Shown: in pieces, positions 17,142 through 24,834 of the stretch | Layout of the letters: every line of letters starts with the position of its first letter | Position numbering within the stretch: the stretch's first letter is position 1 | From: Candidatus Nanopelagicales bacterium | GTDB lineage: Bacteria; Actinomycetota; Actinomycetes; S36-B12; CAIYMF01 | Assembly (NCBI GenBank): GCA_025456065.1 | Contig: JALOLH010000003.1 | Location: 1-48,749, forward strand | Direction of reading: 5' to 3' | Length of the DNA: 48,749 nucleotides | The notes under the pieces: model-generated | Told to the model about the DNA's origin: nothing | Seen by the model: only the letters and a program-made list of their open reading frames with translations | The model's database searches: none | Program-made: the position numbers and the translations under genes

Positions 17142-17803
17142 ACGGCGCCGCCCGGCCGATGCCCCTGCTCGGCGACACCACGCTGGTCGCGGTGCAGCAC
17201 ATCAGCCAGACGATCCGCGCCGGCTTCCGCGACGTGCCCGTCCTCGGCCTCGAGGGTCACGCCCAGCAGCGCAGCGGCCGCCCGAGCCACCGCATCACCG
17301 TGGCCGGGGTGCTGACCGGCCCGACGGCACTCGACGACCTCGCCGCGCTGCAGGCCCTGGCCACGTCGGGGGAGGAGACCACCTTCGCCGCGGACATCGT
17401 CACCGCCCTCGACCTGCAGCAGGTGGTCGTCACCCGCTTCGAGGCCACCGAGCGGGCCGGCCGGCCGGGCGTGCTGGACTACCGGCTCGAGGTGGTCGAG
17501 AGCCCGCCGCTGCCACCACCGGCACAGCTGTCCGCCTTCGGCGCGCTCGACGACTTCGGCCTGGGCGACCTCGGCTTCGACACCGACATCCTCGGCGACC
17601 TCGAGGGCCTCGCCGGGGACATCGCCGGGGCGGTGGACGCCGCACTCGAGGCCGTTGCCGCGCTGGACGCCCTCGCCGGCCTGGCCAGCTTCGACTTCCA
17701 GGGCGTCCTCGATCCCGCCGCCAGGGTGTCCGACTCGGTCACCGAGGTCGCGGAGGGCCTGCAGACCGGCGTGGCCGCACTCGGCGAGCTGTTCGGCTCA
17801 TGA
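17138..17803 (+). CDS. Baseplate adaptor, DNA_circ_N-like
   Basis: A 221-aa protein. The first 115 residues resemble the N-terminal domain of phage DNA circularisation/gp53-like tail proteins: GFRDVPVLGLEGHAQ, then SGRPSHRITVAGVLTG, a helix DLAALQALATSGEE, and a closing strand VLDYRLEVVES. In Mu-like tails these proteins connect tube and hub in the baseplate. The C-terminal half is a set of Asp/Leu/Ala-rich helices (DDFGLGDLGFDTDILGDLEG and following). It is translationally coupled at both ends (GTGA with the gene before, ATGA with the gene after), which supports a structural role beside the hub. Function in a LysM-like adaptor position is inferred. Confidence 0.55.
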   Translation: MNGAARPMPLLGDTTLVAVQHISQTIRAGFRDVPVLGLEGHAQQRSGRPSHRITVAGVLTGPTALDDLAALQALATSGEETTFAADIVTALDLQQVVVTRFEATERAGRPGVLDYRLEVVESPPLPPPAQLSAFGALDDFGLGDLGFDTDILGDLEGLAGDIAGAVDAALEAVAALDALAGLASFDFQGVLDPAARVSDSVTEVAEGLQTGVAALGELFGS

Positions 17804-18810
17804 CCCTCACCCTCGCCGCGGTCGCCACCCTCGGCCAGCTCCGCTACAGCGCCCAGATCCTGTCCGTGCGCGCCCACCTCGGGCTGCTGCCCGGCGTGAA
17901 CCGTGCCGAGGTGGCCATCGCGACCGGGGTGCGCGTCGACGCCACGCCGGGCACGGACGCCTCGGTGTCGCTCGACGGCGGCGACGGCGAGGCCACCGTC
18001 GTCACCGGCACCGTCGCGCGCGTGCACCGACACCCGCACGCCACGGTCGTCACCGTCACCGATGCCGGCGCCGCCCTCGCCGCGCTGCGCCCCACCGGGA
18101 CCTACCACGGGCTGCCGATCGCCCAGGTCATCGGCGAGCTGGCCAGCGCGGCGGGGGTCGACACCGGCCTGCTGGCCGTGCTCGGCCAGGTCGCCGACTG
18201 GGTCCCCCAGCCGGGGCGGACCGCTGCCGACCACGTGGGCGAGCTCGCCCGGCTCGCCGGCGGCGTCGCCCACGTCGACGCCGGCGGGCGCCTCGTGGCC
18301 GCCCCCTGGCCGGTCGGTGTCCCGGACGCCGCCATGCGCCTGGACCGCGAGTTCCTCGCGCTGGCCATCCACGACCTCGACCCCGGCGTCGAGGAGGTCC
18401 CGGTCGGAGCGGGGGGCGCGGGGAGCGCCCTCGCGCCGGACGCCTGGCTGCCCGCGACGGACCCGGTCAGCACCGGCGCGGACCCCGACGCCACGCACCG
18501 GTGGCGGGCCACGCCCGTGCTGCGCACCCTCGCCGACGTACGCATCGCCACCGACGCCGCCACGAGCCGCCGCGCCTCCGCCAGCCGCCGGCTGGCCGCC
18601 ACCTGCTGGCCCCAACCGGCCCGGCGCCCCGGCGACGTCGTCCAGATCCAGGCGGGTGACGACACCCAGGCCGGACCCTGGCTGCTCACCCGCGTGCGCC
18701 ACGCCGTCGACCCGGTCACCGCCACCACCGTCCTGCACGGGGTGGCTGTCGGGAGCGCCCCCGGCGGGCTGCTCGCCGCCGCCTCCGGCGCCGTGGGAGG
18801 CCTGCTGTGA
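17800..18810 (+). CDS. Baseplate hub protein (gpD/gp27-like)
   Basis: A 336-aa protein starting at the ATG of an ATGA overlap. It has the layout of late-control gpD-type hub proteins: an N-terminal beta domain (VNRAEVAIATGVRVDATPG, then GTVARVHRHPHATVVTVTDA), a helical segment with HGLPIAQVIGELASAAGVDT, and later beta strands including GDVVQIQAGDDTQAGPWLLT, like the C-terminal barrel of gp27/VgrG N-terminal parts. The LxxLAGGVAHVDAGGRL region is also usual for hub proteins. It should form the trimeric ring that holds the spike encoded next. The spike gene overlaps its stop (GTGA), so hub and spike are separate here rather than fused as in VgrG. Confidence 0.72.
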   Translation: MTLTLAAVATLGQLRYSAQILSVRAHLGLLPGVNRAEVAIATGVRVDATPGTDASVSLDGGDGEATVVTGTVARVHRHPHATVVTVTDAGAALAALRPTGTYHGLPIAQVIGELASAAGVDTGLLAVLGQVADWVPQPGRTAADHVGELARLAGGVAHVDAGGRLVAAPWPVGVPDAAMRLDREFLALAIHDLDPGVEEVPVGAGGAGSALAPDAWLPATDPVSTGADPDATHRWRATPVLRTLADVRIATDAATSRRASASRRLAATCWPQPARRPGDVVQIQAGDDTQAGPWLLTRVRHAVDPVTATTVLHGVAVGSAPGGLLAAASGAVGGLL

Positions 18811-19466
18811 CCGAGATGCTCTACGACGCCATCGCCAGGATCGCCCGGCACGAGGAGGCGGCCCGCTCGTGGGCGGGGATGGGCGTCGTGACCGAGGTGC
18901 ACACCTCCGTCCTCGCCGGCGACGACCACGCCGTCACCCTGCGGCTGCGCGACTCCGGCGTCGTCGTCCCGAGGGTCCCGATCGCCGTGGGCGCGCTCGG
19001 CTTCGTGGCCACGCCCGCCGTCGGGGACCTCGTCATCGTCGTGTTCGCCGACGGCGACCCCCACGCGGGCGTCGTCGTCGGCCGGCTCCACCACCGCGAC
19101 CTCGCGCCACCAGGGCACGCCGCCGGCCAGCTCGTCCTCGCGCTGCCGCCGGGGGACGCCTCGCCGGCCGTCGAGGCGCTCGCCGACCCGGCCACGCCCG
19201 AGGTCACCCTGCGGGTCGGGGACACCACGGTCGAGGTCACCGGGCGGACCGCGACGATCACCATCGGCGAGGCCACCCTCGAGGTGGACGGCAACAAGCC
19301 GCCCAGGATCACGATCAGCAGCGGCGAGGCGACGCTGACGCTGTCCGGCAACGGCGACGTGACGCTCGAGGCGTCGAAGGACCTCACCCTCAAGGCCGCG
19401 GCCAACCTCGTCCTCGAGGGCCAGGCCCGGGTCACCGTGTCGGGCGGCATCGTGGAGGTGAACTGA
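18807..19466 (+). CDS. Baseplate spike, gpV/VgrG-C-like
   Basis: A 219-aa protein. Residues 1-100 form an OB-fold typical of phage baseplate assembly protein V: GMGVVTEVHTSV, LRLRDSGVVVPRVP, and VGDLVIVVFADGDPHAGVVV just before RLHH. From about 125 to 219 the sequence is a regular series of short strands (TVEVTGRTATITIGEATLEV, TLTLSGNGDVTLEASKDLTL), the triple-stranded beta-helix of the membrane-piercing needle. It should trimerise on the hub and be capped by the PAAR protein encoded 2 bp later. Confidence 0.87.
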   Translation: MTEMLYDAIARIARHEEAARSWAGMGVVTEVHTSVLAGDDHAVTLRLRDSGVVVPRVPIAVGALGFVATPAVGDLVIVVFADGDPHAGVVVGRLHHRDLAPPGHAAGQLVLALPPGDASPAVEALADPATPEVTLRVGDTTVEVTGRTATITIGEATLEVDGNKPPRITISSGEATLTLSGNGDVTLEASKDLTLKAAANLVLEGQARVTVSGGIVEVN

Positions 19467-19467
19467 C

Positions 19468-19869
19468 ATGGGCACACCGGCCGCGACACAGGGCTCGCAG
19501 GTCATGGGCGTGGACCTCCACATCGTCATGGTCCCCACGCCCGGTGGACCGGTGCCCACCCCGCTGCCGCACCCCTTCTCGGGGGCGATCCAGAGCGGCC
19601 TGGCCACGACGGTCACGATCGGCGGCAGGCCGGCGGCCACGGTCGACAGCGTCGCGGTGAACAGCCCCGCGCACCTGCCCACCCCACCCGGCACCTCCTT
19701 CCAGAAGCCCCCCGCCAACCAGGGGGTGGTCGCCGTGGGATCCGCCACGGTCAGGCTCGGCGGCAGGCCGGCGGCCCGGGTGGGGGACCCGGTGCGCACG
19801 TGCAACGACCCGGCGGACGCGCCCGTGGGCACCGTCGTGGGACCCGCGGGGACGGTGATGATCGGATGA
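19468..19869 (+). CDS. PAAR-domain spike tip protein
   Basis: A 133-aa protein with the signature of PAAR-like tip proteins of extracellular contractile injection systems: VMGVDLHIVMVPTPGGPVPT, PHPFSGAI, a GGRPAATVDS turn, and a second GGRPAARVGD turn followed by CNDP. The His and Cys residues (HIVM, PHPF, AHLP, CNDP) are candidates for the metal that orders the cone. It would cap the spike trimer and can in principle carry fused or bound effectors, but this one has no extension. The stop overlaps the gp25 gene (ATGA). Confidence 0.88.
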   Translation: MGTPAATQGSQVMGVDLHIVMVPTPGGPVPTPLPHPFSGAIQSGLATTVTIGGRPAATVDSVAVNSPAHLPTPPGTSFQKPPANQGVVAVGSATVRLGGRPAARVGDPVRTCNDPADAPVGTVVGPAGTVMIG

Positions 19870-20321
19870 GCGCCGACCGCATGGGCTGCGACCTGCGGGT
19901 GGTCCTGGGCCCCCCGGGCATGGATGCGTCGGACTCCTCCGCCCTGGACCTGCGGCTGGGGGCCGGCACCGCCGAGCGGGGCCGCGAGGGCTACGCGGTG
20001 ATCTCCGGGCGGGAGAACCTCGCCCAGGCCCTCATCCTGCGCCTGCTCACGCCGCGGGGCGCGCTGGCCGACCTCGGCCACGCCGGGTACGGGTCCAGGC
20101 TGCACGAGCTCATCGGGCGGCACCGCGACGAGACCAGTCGCGCGCTGTGCAAGGCCTTCGTGCTCGAGGCCATCGCGCAGGAGCCCCGGGTGGAGCCCAA
20201 GGCCGTGGCCTTCGCGTTCGACCCCCGGTCCGAGGGCCCGTCCGAGCTCCGGTTCGCCGTCACCGTCACCCCGGTGGACGGCTCGGGGCCGCTCACCGTG
20301 AGTCTGGAGGCGCAGCTGTGA
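19866..20321 (+). CDS. Baseplate wedge protein gp25/gpW family
   Basis: A 151-aa protein starting at the ATG of the ATGA overlap. GRENLAQALILRLLTPRGAL followed by GHAGYGSRLHELIG is a strong match to the gp25-like lysozyme-related baseplate family, where the conserved helix and the YGSRL segment contact the sheath and initiate its assembly. The C-terminal part (PKAVAFAFDP, then LRFAVTVTPVDGS) gives the usual closing strands. It lies between PAAR and baseplate J as in Afp/PVC-type loci. The next gene overlaps its end (GTGA). Confidence 0.87.
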   Translation: MSADRMGCDLRVVLGPPGMDASDSSALDLRLGAGTAERGREGYAVISGRENLAQALILRLLTPRGALADLGHAGYGSRLHELIGRHRDETSRALCKAFVLEAIAQEPRVEPKAVAFAFDPRSEGPSELRFAVTVTPVDGSGPLTVSLEAQL

Positions 20322-22063
20322 CCCCGGCCGGTTTCGTCCCACGCCGCTACCCGGACATCGTCCGGGACCTGCTCACGACCCTGACCGGCGGGACGGTCGG
20401 CGAGACCGCCGTGGTCCCCGCCGGTGACACCATCGAGCTGCGGCTGCTCAAGGACCGCCCCATCCGGCGCGTCTCCCACCTCGAGGGCGTGGTCGCGGTG
20501 ACCCGGTCGACCGCGGACGGCGAGGAGGTCGTCGAGGTCCCCTACCGCTTCACCGACGCCGACTACGAGCTGGTGGCCTCGGGCGCGGCCGGCGGGGAGC
20601 CCGACGCCATCCGGTTCCGCCCGACCGGTCGGCGGCCCCCGGTGGGCTCGACCGTGACGGTGAACTACTACCCGTCCCGGGCGCGACCGGCGCCGGTGAC
20701 CGACGTCAACGTGGGATCGGTGGTCCGCACGCTGCTCGAGGCGGTGGCGCGGGAGGTCGCGGTCGTCGAGGCGCAGCTGGGCCACGTCTACGACTCGGCC
20801 TTCCTCGACACCGCCGAGGGCAGCAGCCTCGACCGTGTCGTCGCCCTCGTCGGGGTCACCCGCCGCCCCGCCGGCGTCGCGACGGTGCAGGTGCGCTTCA
20901 CGCGTGCCGCCGGCGGCACCGGGCGCATCGCCATCCCCGTCGGGACCGTGGTCGCGGACGCCGCGAACAACCGCTACGCCACCGCCCTGCCGCTCGTGCT
21001 CGAACCGGGGGAGCCCTCGCGCGAGGTCCTCGCCGCCGCCGTCTCGGCCCGCACCGCGGCCGTCGACGCCGGTGCCATCGACCGCATGGAGGTGCTCGTC
21101 GCGGGCGTGGGCAGCGTCGGCAACGACGCCGCCGCGGTCCCCGCCGCCGCCCCGGAGTCCGACGCCGACCTGCGTGCCCGCGCCCGGGGCGCGCTCGCGG
21201 TGGCGGCTCGCGGCACGGTGGACGCGCTGCACTACGGCGTGCTCTCGGTGCCCGGGGTCAAGGCGGTCAGCGTGACCGAGTTCCCCAACGGCGTCCCCGG
21301 CGAGATCGCCGTCAGCGTCGCCTACGAGGACCCGGGCGACCCCCTGGTCGCCGAGGCGGTGGCCGACCGCATCGAGGAGCTGCGCCCGGCCGGCGTGCGG
21401 GTGGTGCCGACCGCCGTCAGCGAGCTGGAGGTCCGGATCACCGCCAGCCTCACGCTCGCGGGCGCCGGTGTGCCGCCGCAGGACCTGCCCGCCGTCCAGG
21501 CCGGGGTGGAGCAGCGGGTCGTCGACCTCATCGCCCCGCTGCCGCCCGGGGCCGTGCTCCGGCAGGGCCCCCTCGTCCTCGCGGCCCTCGCCGACGCGCG
21601 GATCGTGGACGCCGCCTTCCACCTCGAGACCGACACCGGGGCCGGCCCGGGCGTCACCGCCACCGCGGCAGCCATCCTCGTCCCGAAGCGCCCCTTCACC
21701 TTCGAGGTGGCCACCGAGACCGGGCAGGCCGCCCCGGGCACCGGGATCGCCCTGGACGTCCACCTGCCGATCCGGCTCGTCGCCGGCGTCAGCGCCGCCG
21801 AGGCCACGGCCGCCCTCACGACGGCGGCCTCCTCGTGGGCCGCCGGTCTGCAGGCGGGCCAGGCGATCACCGTGGACGGGCTGCTCGCCGCCGTGCGCGA
21901 CGACACCCGCTACCAGCTGCTGCGCGCGGAGGCCGCGGTCGTCGCCGAGACCGCCGGGCGGTTCCTCCAGCTCTCCGACGGCGTCGGCAGCCACCCGGTC
22001 GCCACCGACGACCGCGTCACGCTGCGCGGCACGGTCGTCGACGTCCGCGAGGGGAGTGCCTGA
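20318..22063 (+). CDS. Baseplate protein J (gp47/gp6-like)
   Basis: A 581-aa wedge protein. The N-terminal region (VPRRYPDIVRDLLTTLTGGT) and the middle block with DVNVGSVVRTLLEAVAREVA and AFLDTAEGSSLDRVVALVG are typical of baseplate J proteins. Landmarks further on are FTRAAGGTGRIAIPVGTVVA, PAAAPESDADLRARARGAL and VPGVKAVSVTEFP, the usual Mu gp47 pattern. It is longer than phage Mu gp47 (about 360 aa), as is common in eCIS homologues; the extra 200 residues are C-terminal (VDVHLPIRLVAGV-like). It would build the ring around the hub together with the gpI-like protein, whose gene follows in a TGATG overlap. Confidence 0.9.
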   Translation: MTPAGFVPRRYPDIVRDLLTTLTGGTVGETAVVPAGDTIELRLLKDRPIRRVSHLEGVVAVTRSTADGEEVVEVPYRFTDADYELVASGAAGGEPDAIRFRPTGRRPPVGSTVTVNYYPSRARPAPVTDVNVGSVVRTLLEAVAREVAVVEAQLGHVYDSAFLDTAEGSSLDRVVALVGVTRRPAGVATVQVRFTRAAGGTGRIAIPVGTVVADAANNRYATALPLVLEPGEPSREVLAAAVSARTAAVDAGAIDRMEVLVAGVGSVGNDAAAVPAAAPESDADLRARARGALAVAARGTVDALHYGVLSVPGVKAVSVTEFPNGVPGEIAVSVAYEDPGDPLVAEAVADRIEELRPAGVRVVPTAVSELEVRITASLTLAGAGVPPQDLPAVQAGVEQRVVDLIAPLPPGAVLRQGPLVLAALADARIVDAAFHLETDTGAGPGVTATAAAILVPKRPFTFEVATETGQAAPGTGIALDVHLPIRLVAGVSAAEATAALTTAASSWAAGLQAGQAITVDGLLAAVRDDTRYQLLRAEAAVVAETAGRFLQLSDGVGSHPVATDDRVTLRGTVVDVREGSA

Positions 22064-23352
22064 TGGGCCGGCACGAGGCGCTCACCGCGCACCTGCCCCA
22101 CCTCTACCGCGAGGGGCCGCTCGTCTCGGGGCTCACCGCCACGTGGGCCATCCAGCTCGACCTGCTCGACGAGGGCGCGCTCACCGTGCAGCGGGCCCAC
22201 TGGTTCGACGTCACCCCGGACGACGCGGAGGCGGCGGCGCTCGCCGCCCTGCTCGACATCGTGCCGGAGGAGTTCCACGCCGACCTGCGCGAGTTCCGCC
22301 CGTGGGTGCACGCCCTGCGCGACGGTGTCCTGCGCGGCGGCTCCGTCACGCGCGAGGCGCTGCGGGTCCTGGTCGACCGCTACGTGCGCGGGTTCCAGGC
22401 CGCCACGGCCATCCGCATGGTCCCGCCCATCGACGCGTGGGCCGTCCCGGCACCGGGCGGGGCGCCCGCCCGCGCCGTGCTGCACGAGCACCCGAGCGTG
22501 CTGCGCGCGGCCCGCCTCCCCGCCACCGGCGCCGTCGAGCCGCTCGCCCGCCTGCACGTCACCAACCGCGGCATCGACCCGGCCCCGTGGGCGGTGGTGC
22601 TCACCGGCACGGGGGGCGGCGCCGAGTACGCCCCCTTCCTGGCCAACCGCACCACCGGTGACGCCGTCGTCCTCCGTGGCCGCATCGGGCTCGGCCAGGT
22701 CCTCGTGATCGCCCCGCGCGGTGACGACCGCAGCCGGCTGCGTGCCGAGCTCGACGGCGTCGACGTCACCGACCGGCTCGACACCTACCCGGCGCTGGTC
22801 ACCAGCCCCGGCGGGCCGGGGCAGCGGTCGGCCGCGCCCGAGGCACTGCACCTGGCCCGCGGCGACAACGAGCTCTGGTTCCTCCCACTGGCCCACTACG
22901 ACACCCCGGGCCTGGACCGCTACCTCCTGGCGCTCGCCGGCGACGCCCTGCGCACCGGGCGCTTCGACCAGACCGACTTCGACGCCGCCCTCTTCGCCCA
23001 GCCGCCCGAGGTCAGCGCCACGCTGCTGTGGGTGGAGGCGACCCCGGCCAGCCTCGAGGTGCAGCTGCCGGGCTGGGCGCTCATGGTGCCCGCGGGGGGC
23101 ACCGACGCGGGGTGCGCCGCCCGCGAGCGCCTGCGGACCGGGCTGGACGTCGCCGTGGCCGACGCCGCCGCGGCGGGCGTCGCGACCGAGGTCGTCCTCG
23201 CCACGCTCACGGAGCGGCAGCCGGCCCGCGATCGACTGGTCGCGGTGCTGCCGCGCACCTTCCGCGAGGCCGGGCCCACGGGCGCGGACCGCATCACCGA
23301 CGCCAGCGGCACCTTCGGCGTCACCGGCTTCGACGACTCCACACTCACCTGA
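22063..23352 (+). CDS. Baseplate tail protein I-like (gp7/gpI)
   Basis: A 429-aa protein. The first 120 residues have the pattern of gpI-type baseplate proteins: LTAHLPHLYREGPL, WAIQLDLLDEGALTVQRAHW, a segment with ALLDIVPEEFHADLREFRPW and the helix VTREALRVLVDRYV. The remainder is beta-rich (HVTNRGIDPAPWAVVLTG, then NELWFLPLAHYDTP) and may be the arm to which fibres attach, like Afp12/gp7. The start overlaps the J stop by one base (TGATG). Position after J supports the role more than sequence identity does. Confidence 0.68.
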   Translation: MGRHEALTAHLPHLYREGPLVSGLTATWAIQLDLLDEGALTVQRAHWFDVTPDDAEAAALAALLDIVPEEFHADLREFRPWVHALRDGVLRGGSVTREALRVLVDRYVRGFQAATAIRMVPPIDAWAVPAPGGAPARAVLHEHPSVLRAARLPATGAVEPLARLHVTNRGIDPAPWAVVLTGTGGGAEYAPFLANRTTGDAVVLRGRIGLGQVLVIAPRGDDRSRLRAELDGVDVTDRLDTYPALVTSPGGPGQRSAAPEALHLARGDNELWFLPLAHYDTPGLDRYLLALAGDALRTGRFDQTDFDAALFAQPPEVSATLLWVEATPASLEVQLPGWALMVPAGGTDAGCAARERLRTGLDVAVADAAAAGVATEVVLATLTERQPARDRLVAVLPRTFREAGPTGADRITDASGTFGVTGFDDSTLT

Positions 23353-23369
23353 CGGGGAGGGCGGCACCC

Positions 23370-23867
23370 ATGCGAGCACTGCTGCACCTGCAGCTCACCG
23401 ACACCACCGGCCGCGTGCTGGCCGAGCGCCGCGCCCACAACACGGTCGTGGCGTCGGGCGCGCACCTGGTCGCGGCGCTGTTCTCCGGCAGCGGCGGCCC
23501 GATCACGCACATGGCCGTCGGCACCTCCGACGCCGACGCCGACGACGTCACCGTGACCGCGCTCACCAACGACGACGCCAACGGCGCCCCGCTGACCGGG
23601 GACACCGCCGCCGAGCTGGCGGCGGCCGCGTTCACCACGACCGAGGTCCCGCAGCGCCGCGTCGTGCGGGTGCGGGTGCGCGGCACCCTGCCCGCCGCCG
23701 CGGCCGTCGGCACGATCCGCGAGGCCGGGCTGCTGTCGCAGGGCGACGCCGGCACGGTGCTCTACAACCGGGTGGTGTTCGCCCCGATCGTCAAGGGCGA
23801 CGACCACGAGCTGACGTTGTTCTGGGACGTCGACTTCCCGTTCGGCGACCTGCAGTGGCTGGTCTGA
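23370..23867 (+). CDS. Small tail-fibre-like baseplate accessory protein
   Basis: A 165-aa protein behind GGGGAGG. The stretch ITHMAVGTSDADADD followed by ALTND, and later RVRGTLPAAAAVGTIREAGL, follows the pattern (VxHxxxGTG...TxLxxE) of short proteins found beside phage tail fibre genes. Mostly beta, no signal peptide, no coiled coil. It ends 13 bp before the first of two coiled-coil proteins, so it may be part of the fibre attachment. The family is not firmly recognised. Confidence 0.55.
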   Translation: MRALLHLQLTDTTGRVLAERRAHNTVVASGAHLVAALFSGSGGPITHMAVGTSDADADDVTVTALTNDDANGAPLTGDTAAELAAAAFTTTEVPQRRVVRVRVRGTLPAAAAVGTIREAGLLSQGDAGTVLYNRVVFAPIVKGDDHELTLFWDVDFPFGDLQWLV

Positions 23868-23880
23868 GAGGAGACGCGTG

Positions 23881-24831
23881 ATGGCCAAGGCATCGTTCGA
23901 CATCCGGCTGGAGGGCTTCCCGGCCGCCAACCGGGATGCCGTCATCGAGCTGGTCAACCAGGCGACCGGGCAGAAGGTGGAGCGCAAGCCCTTCCTGGAC
24001 GGCTCCCTGCTGGTGCGCGACCTCGACCCCGGCACCTGGGAGCTGTCGGTCCGGCACCCCAACCTGGTCAACGCCATCGACCGGCGCCTGGTCCGGCTGT
24101 TCCCCCAGCCGATGCCGACCCGCGTGCCCGTGCTCGTCCGGCCCGACCTGTTCCGCGACACCCCGATCCGCGACATCCCCGACGCCGACCTCGGCCCGAT
24201 CCAGCAGACCGCGGCCACGGTGGTGCGCACCCTCGACCCGATCGGGGGGAAGTCGCCGGGCGAGGTGATCCGCGCCGAGGACTGGAACGTCCTCGTGGGG
24301 GCGGTGGCGGACATCGCCCGGTCGCTCGGCGAGCTCACCCGGCTGGTCGCCCCGCAGGGCCACGACCACCCGGAGATCGCCGAGAAGATCGCCGAGGTGC
24401 AGGGCAACATCCAGCGGTTCACCGAGTCGTTCGGCAGGAGCCTGCTGGAGCTGCGTCGCGAGCTGGAGAGCGAGAACCTGCGCAAGCGGCTCGACCTCGT
24501 CCTGGACCGGGCGGGGGCCAGCACCGCGGTCCGCGAGCGCATCGGCTCGCGCATCGGCGACCTCGAGGTCAGCGCCCAGGCGCCCACCCCCGCGTGGGCG
24601 AACCGCATGGCCAGCCACGGCAACGCCCTCACCCGGGAGATCCTCGAGCTGGCCAACGAGCAGGGCGAGCCCGACGAGTTCCTCGCCCTGCCCGAGGTGT
24701 CCGGCACGCTGCAGCTGCTCGAGGGATTCGCCGCCGCGGGGGGGCAGACCAAGGCGGAGCAGGAGCTGGCGCTCTACCGCCAGACCGCGGCGCGCACCGG
24801 CACGCCGCTGCGCACCGTGCTGGGCGGGTGA
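23881..24831 (+). CDS. Fibre-like coiled-coil protein A (EDWN/HDH motif)
   Basis: A 316-aa protein. Residues 1-85 form a small beta domain (SFDIRLEGFPAANRDAVIEL). Around residue 130 is GEVIRAEDWNVLVGAVADIA, then GHDHPEIAEKIAEVQ, leading into a long charged helix (to about residue 215) and a final helical part. The same EDWN helix followed by an HxH-containing turn appears in the next gene, so the two are structurally related. Histidine pairs in such turns often bind metal in trimeric phage fibres. The ATG at 23881 is preferred over GTG 23878 because AGGAG is 7 bp away. Likely a baseplate fibre or fibre adaptor; exact role unknown. Confidence 0.55.
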   Translation: MAKASFDIRLEGFPAANRDAVIELVNQATGQKVERKPFLDGSLLVRDLDPGTWELSVRHPNLVNAIDRRLVRLFPQPMPTRVPVLVRPDLFRDTPIRDIPDADLGPIQQTAATVVRTLDPIGGKSPGEVIRAEDWNVLVGAVADIARSLGELTRLVAPQGHDHPEIAEKIAEVQGNIQRFTESFGRSLLELRRELESENLRKRLDLVLDRAGASTAVRERIGSRIGDLEVSAQAPTPAWANRMASHGNALTREILELANEQGEPDEFLALPEVSGTLQLLEGFAAAGGQTKAEQELALYRQTAARTGTPLRTVLGG

Positions 24832-24834
24832 CCC

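Noticed and set aside
17800-19869. Type VI secretion system
   Set aside because: No TssJLM membrane complex, no ClpV-like ATPase, hub and spike are separate genes, and the genome looks Gram-positive.
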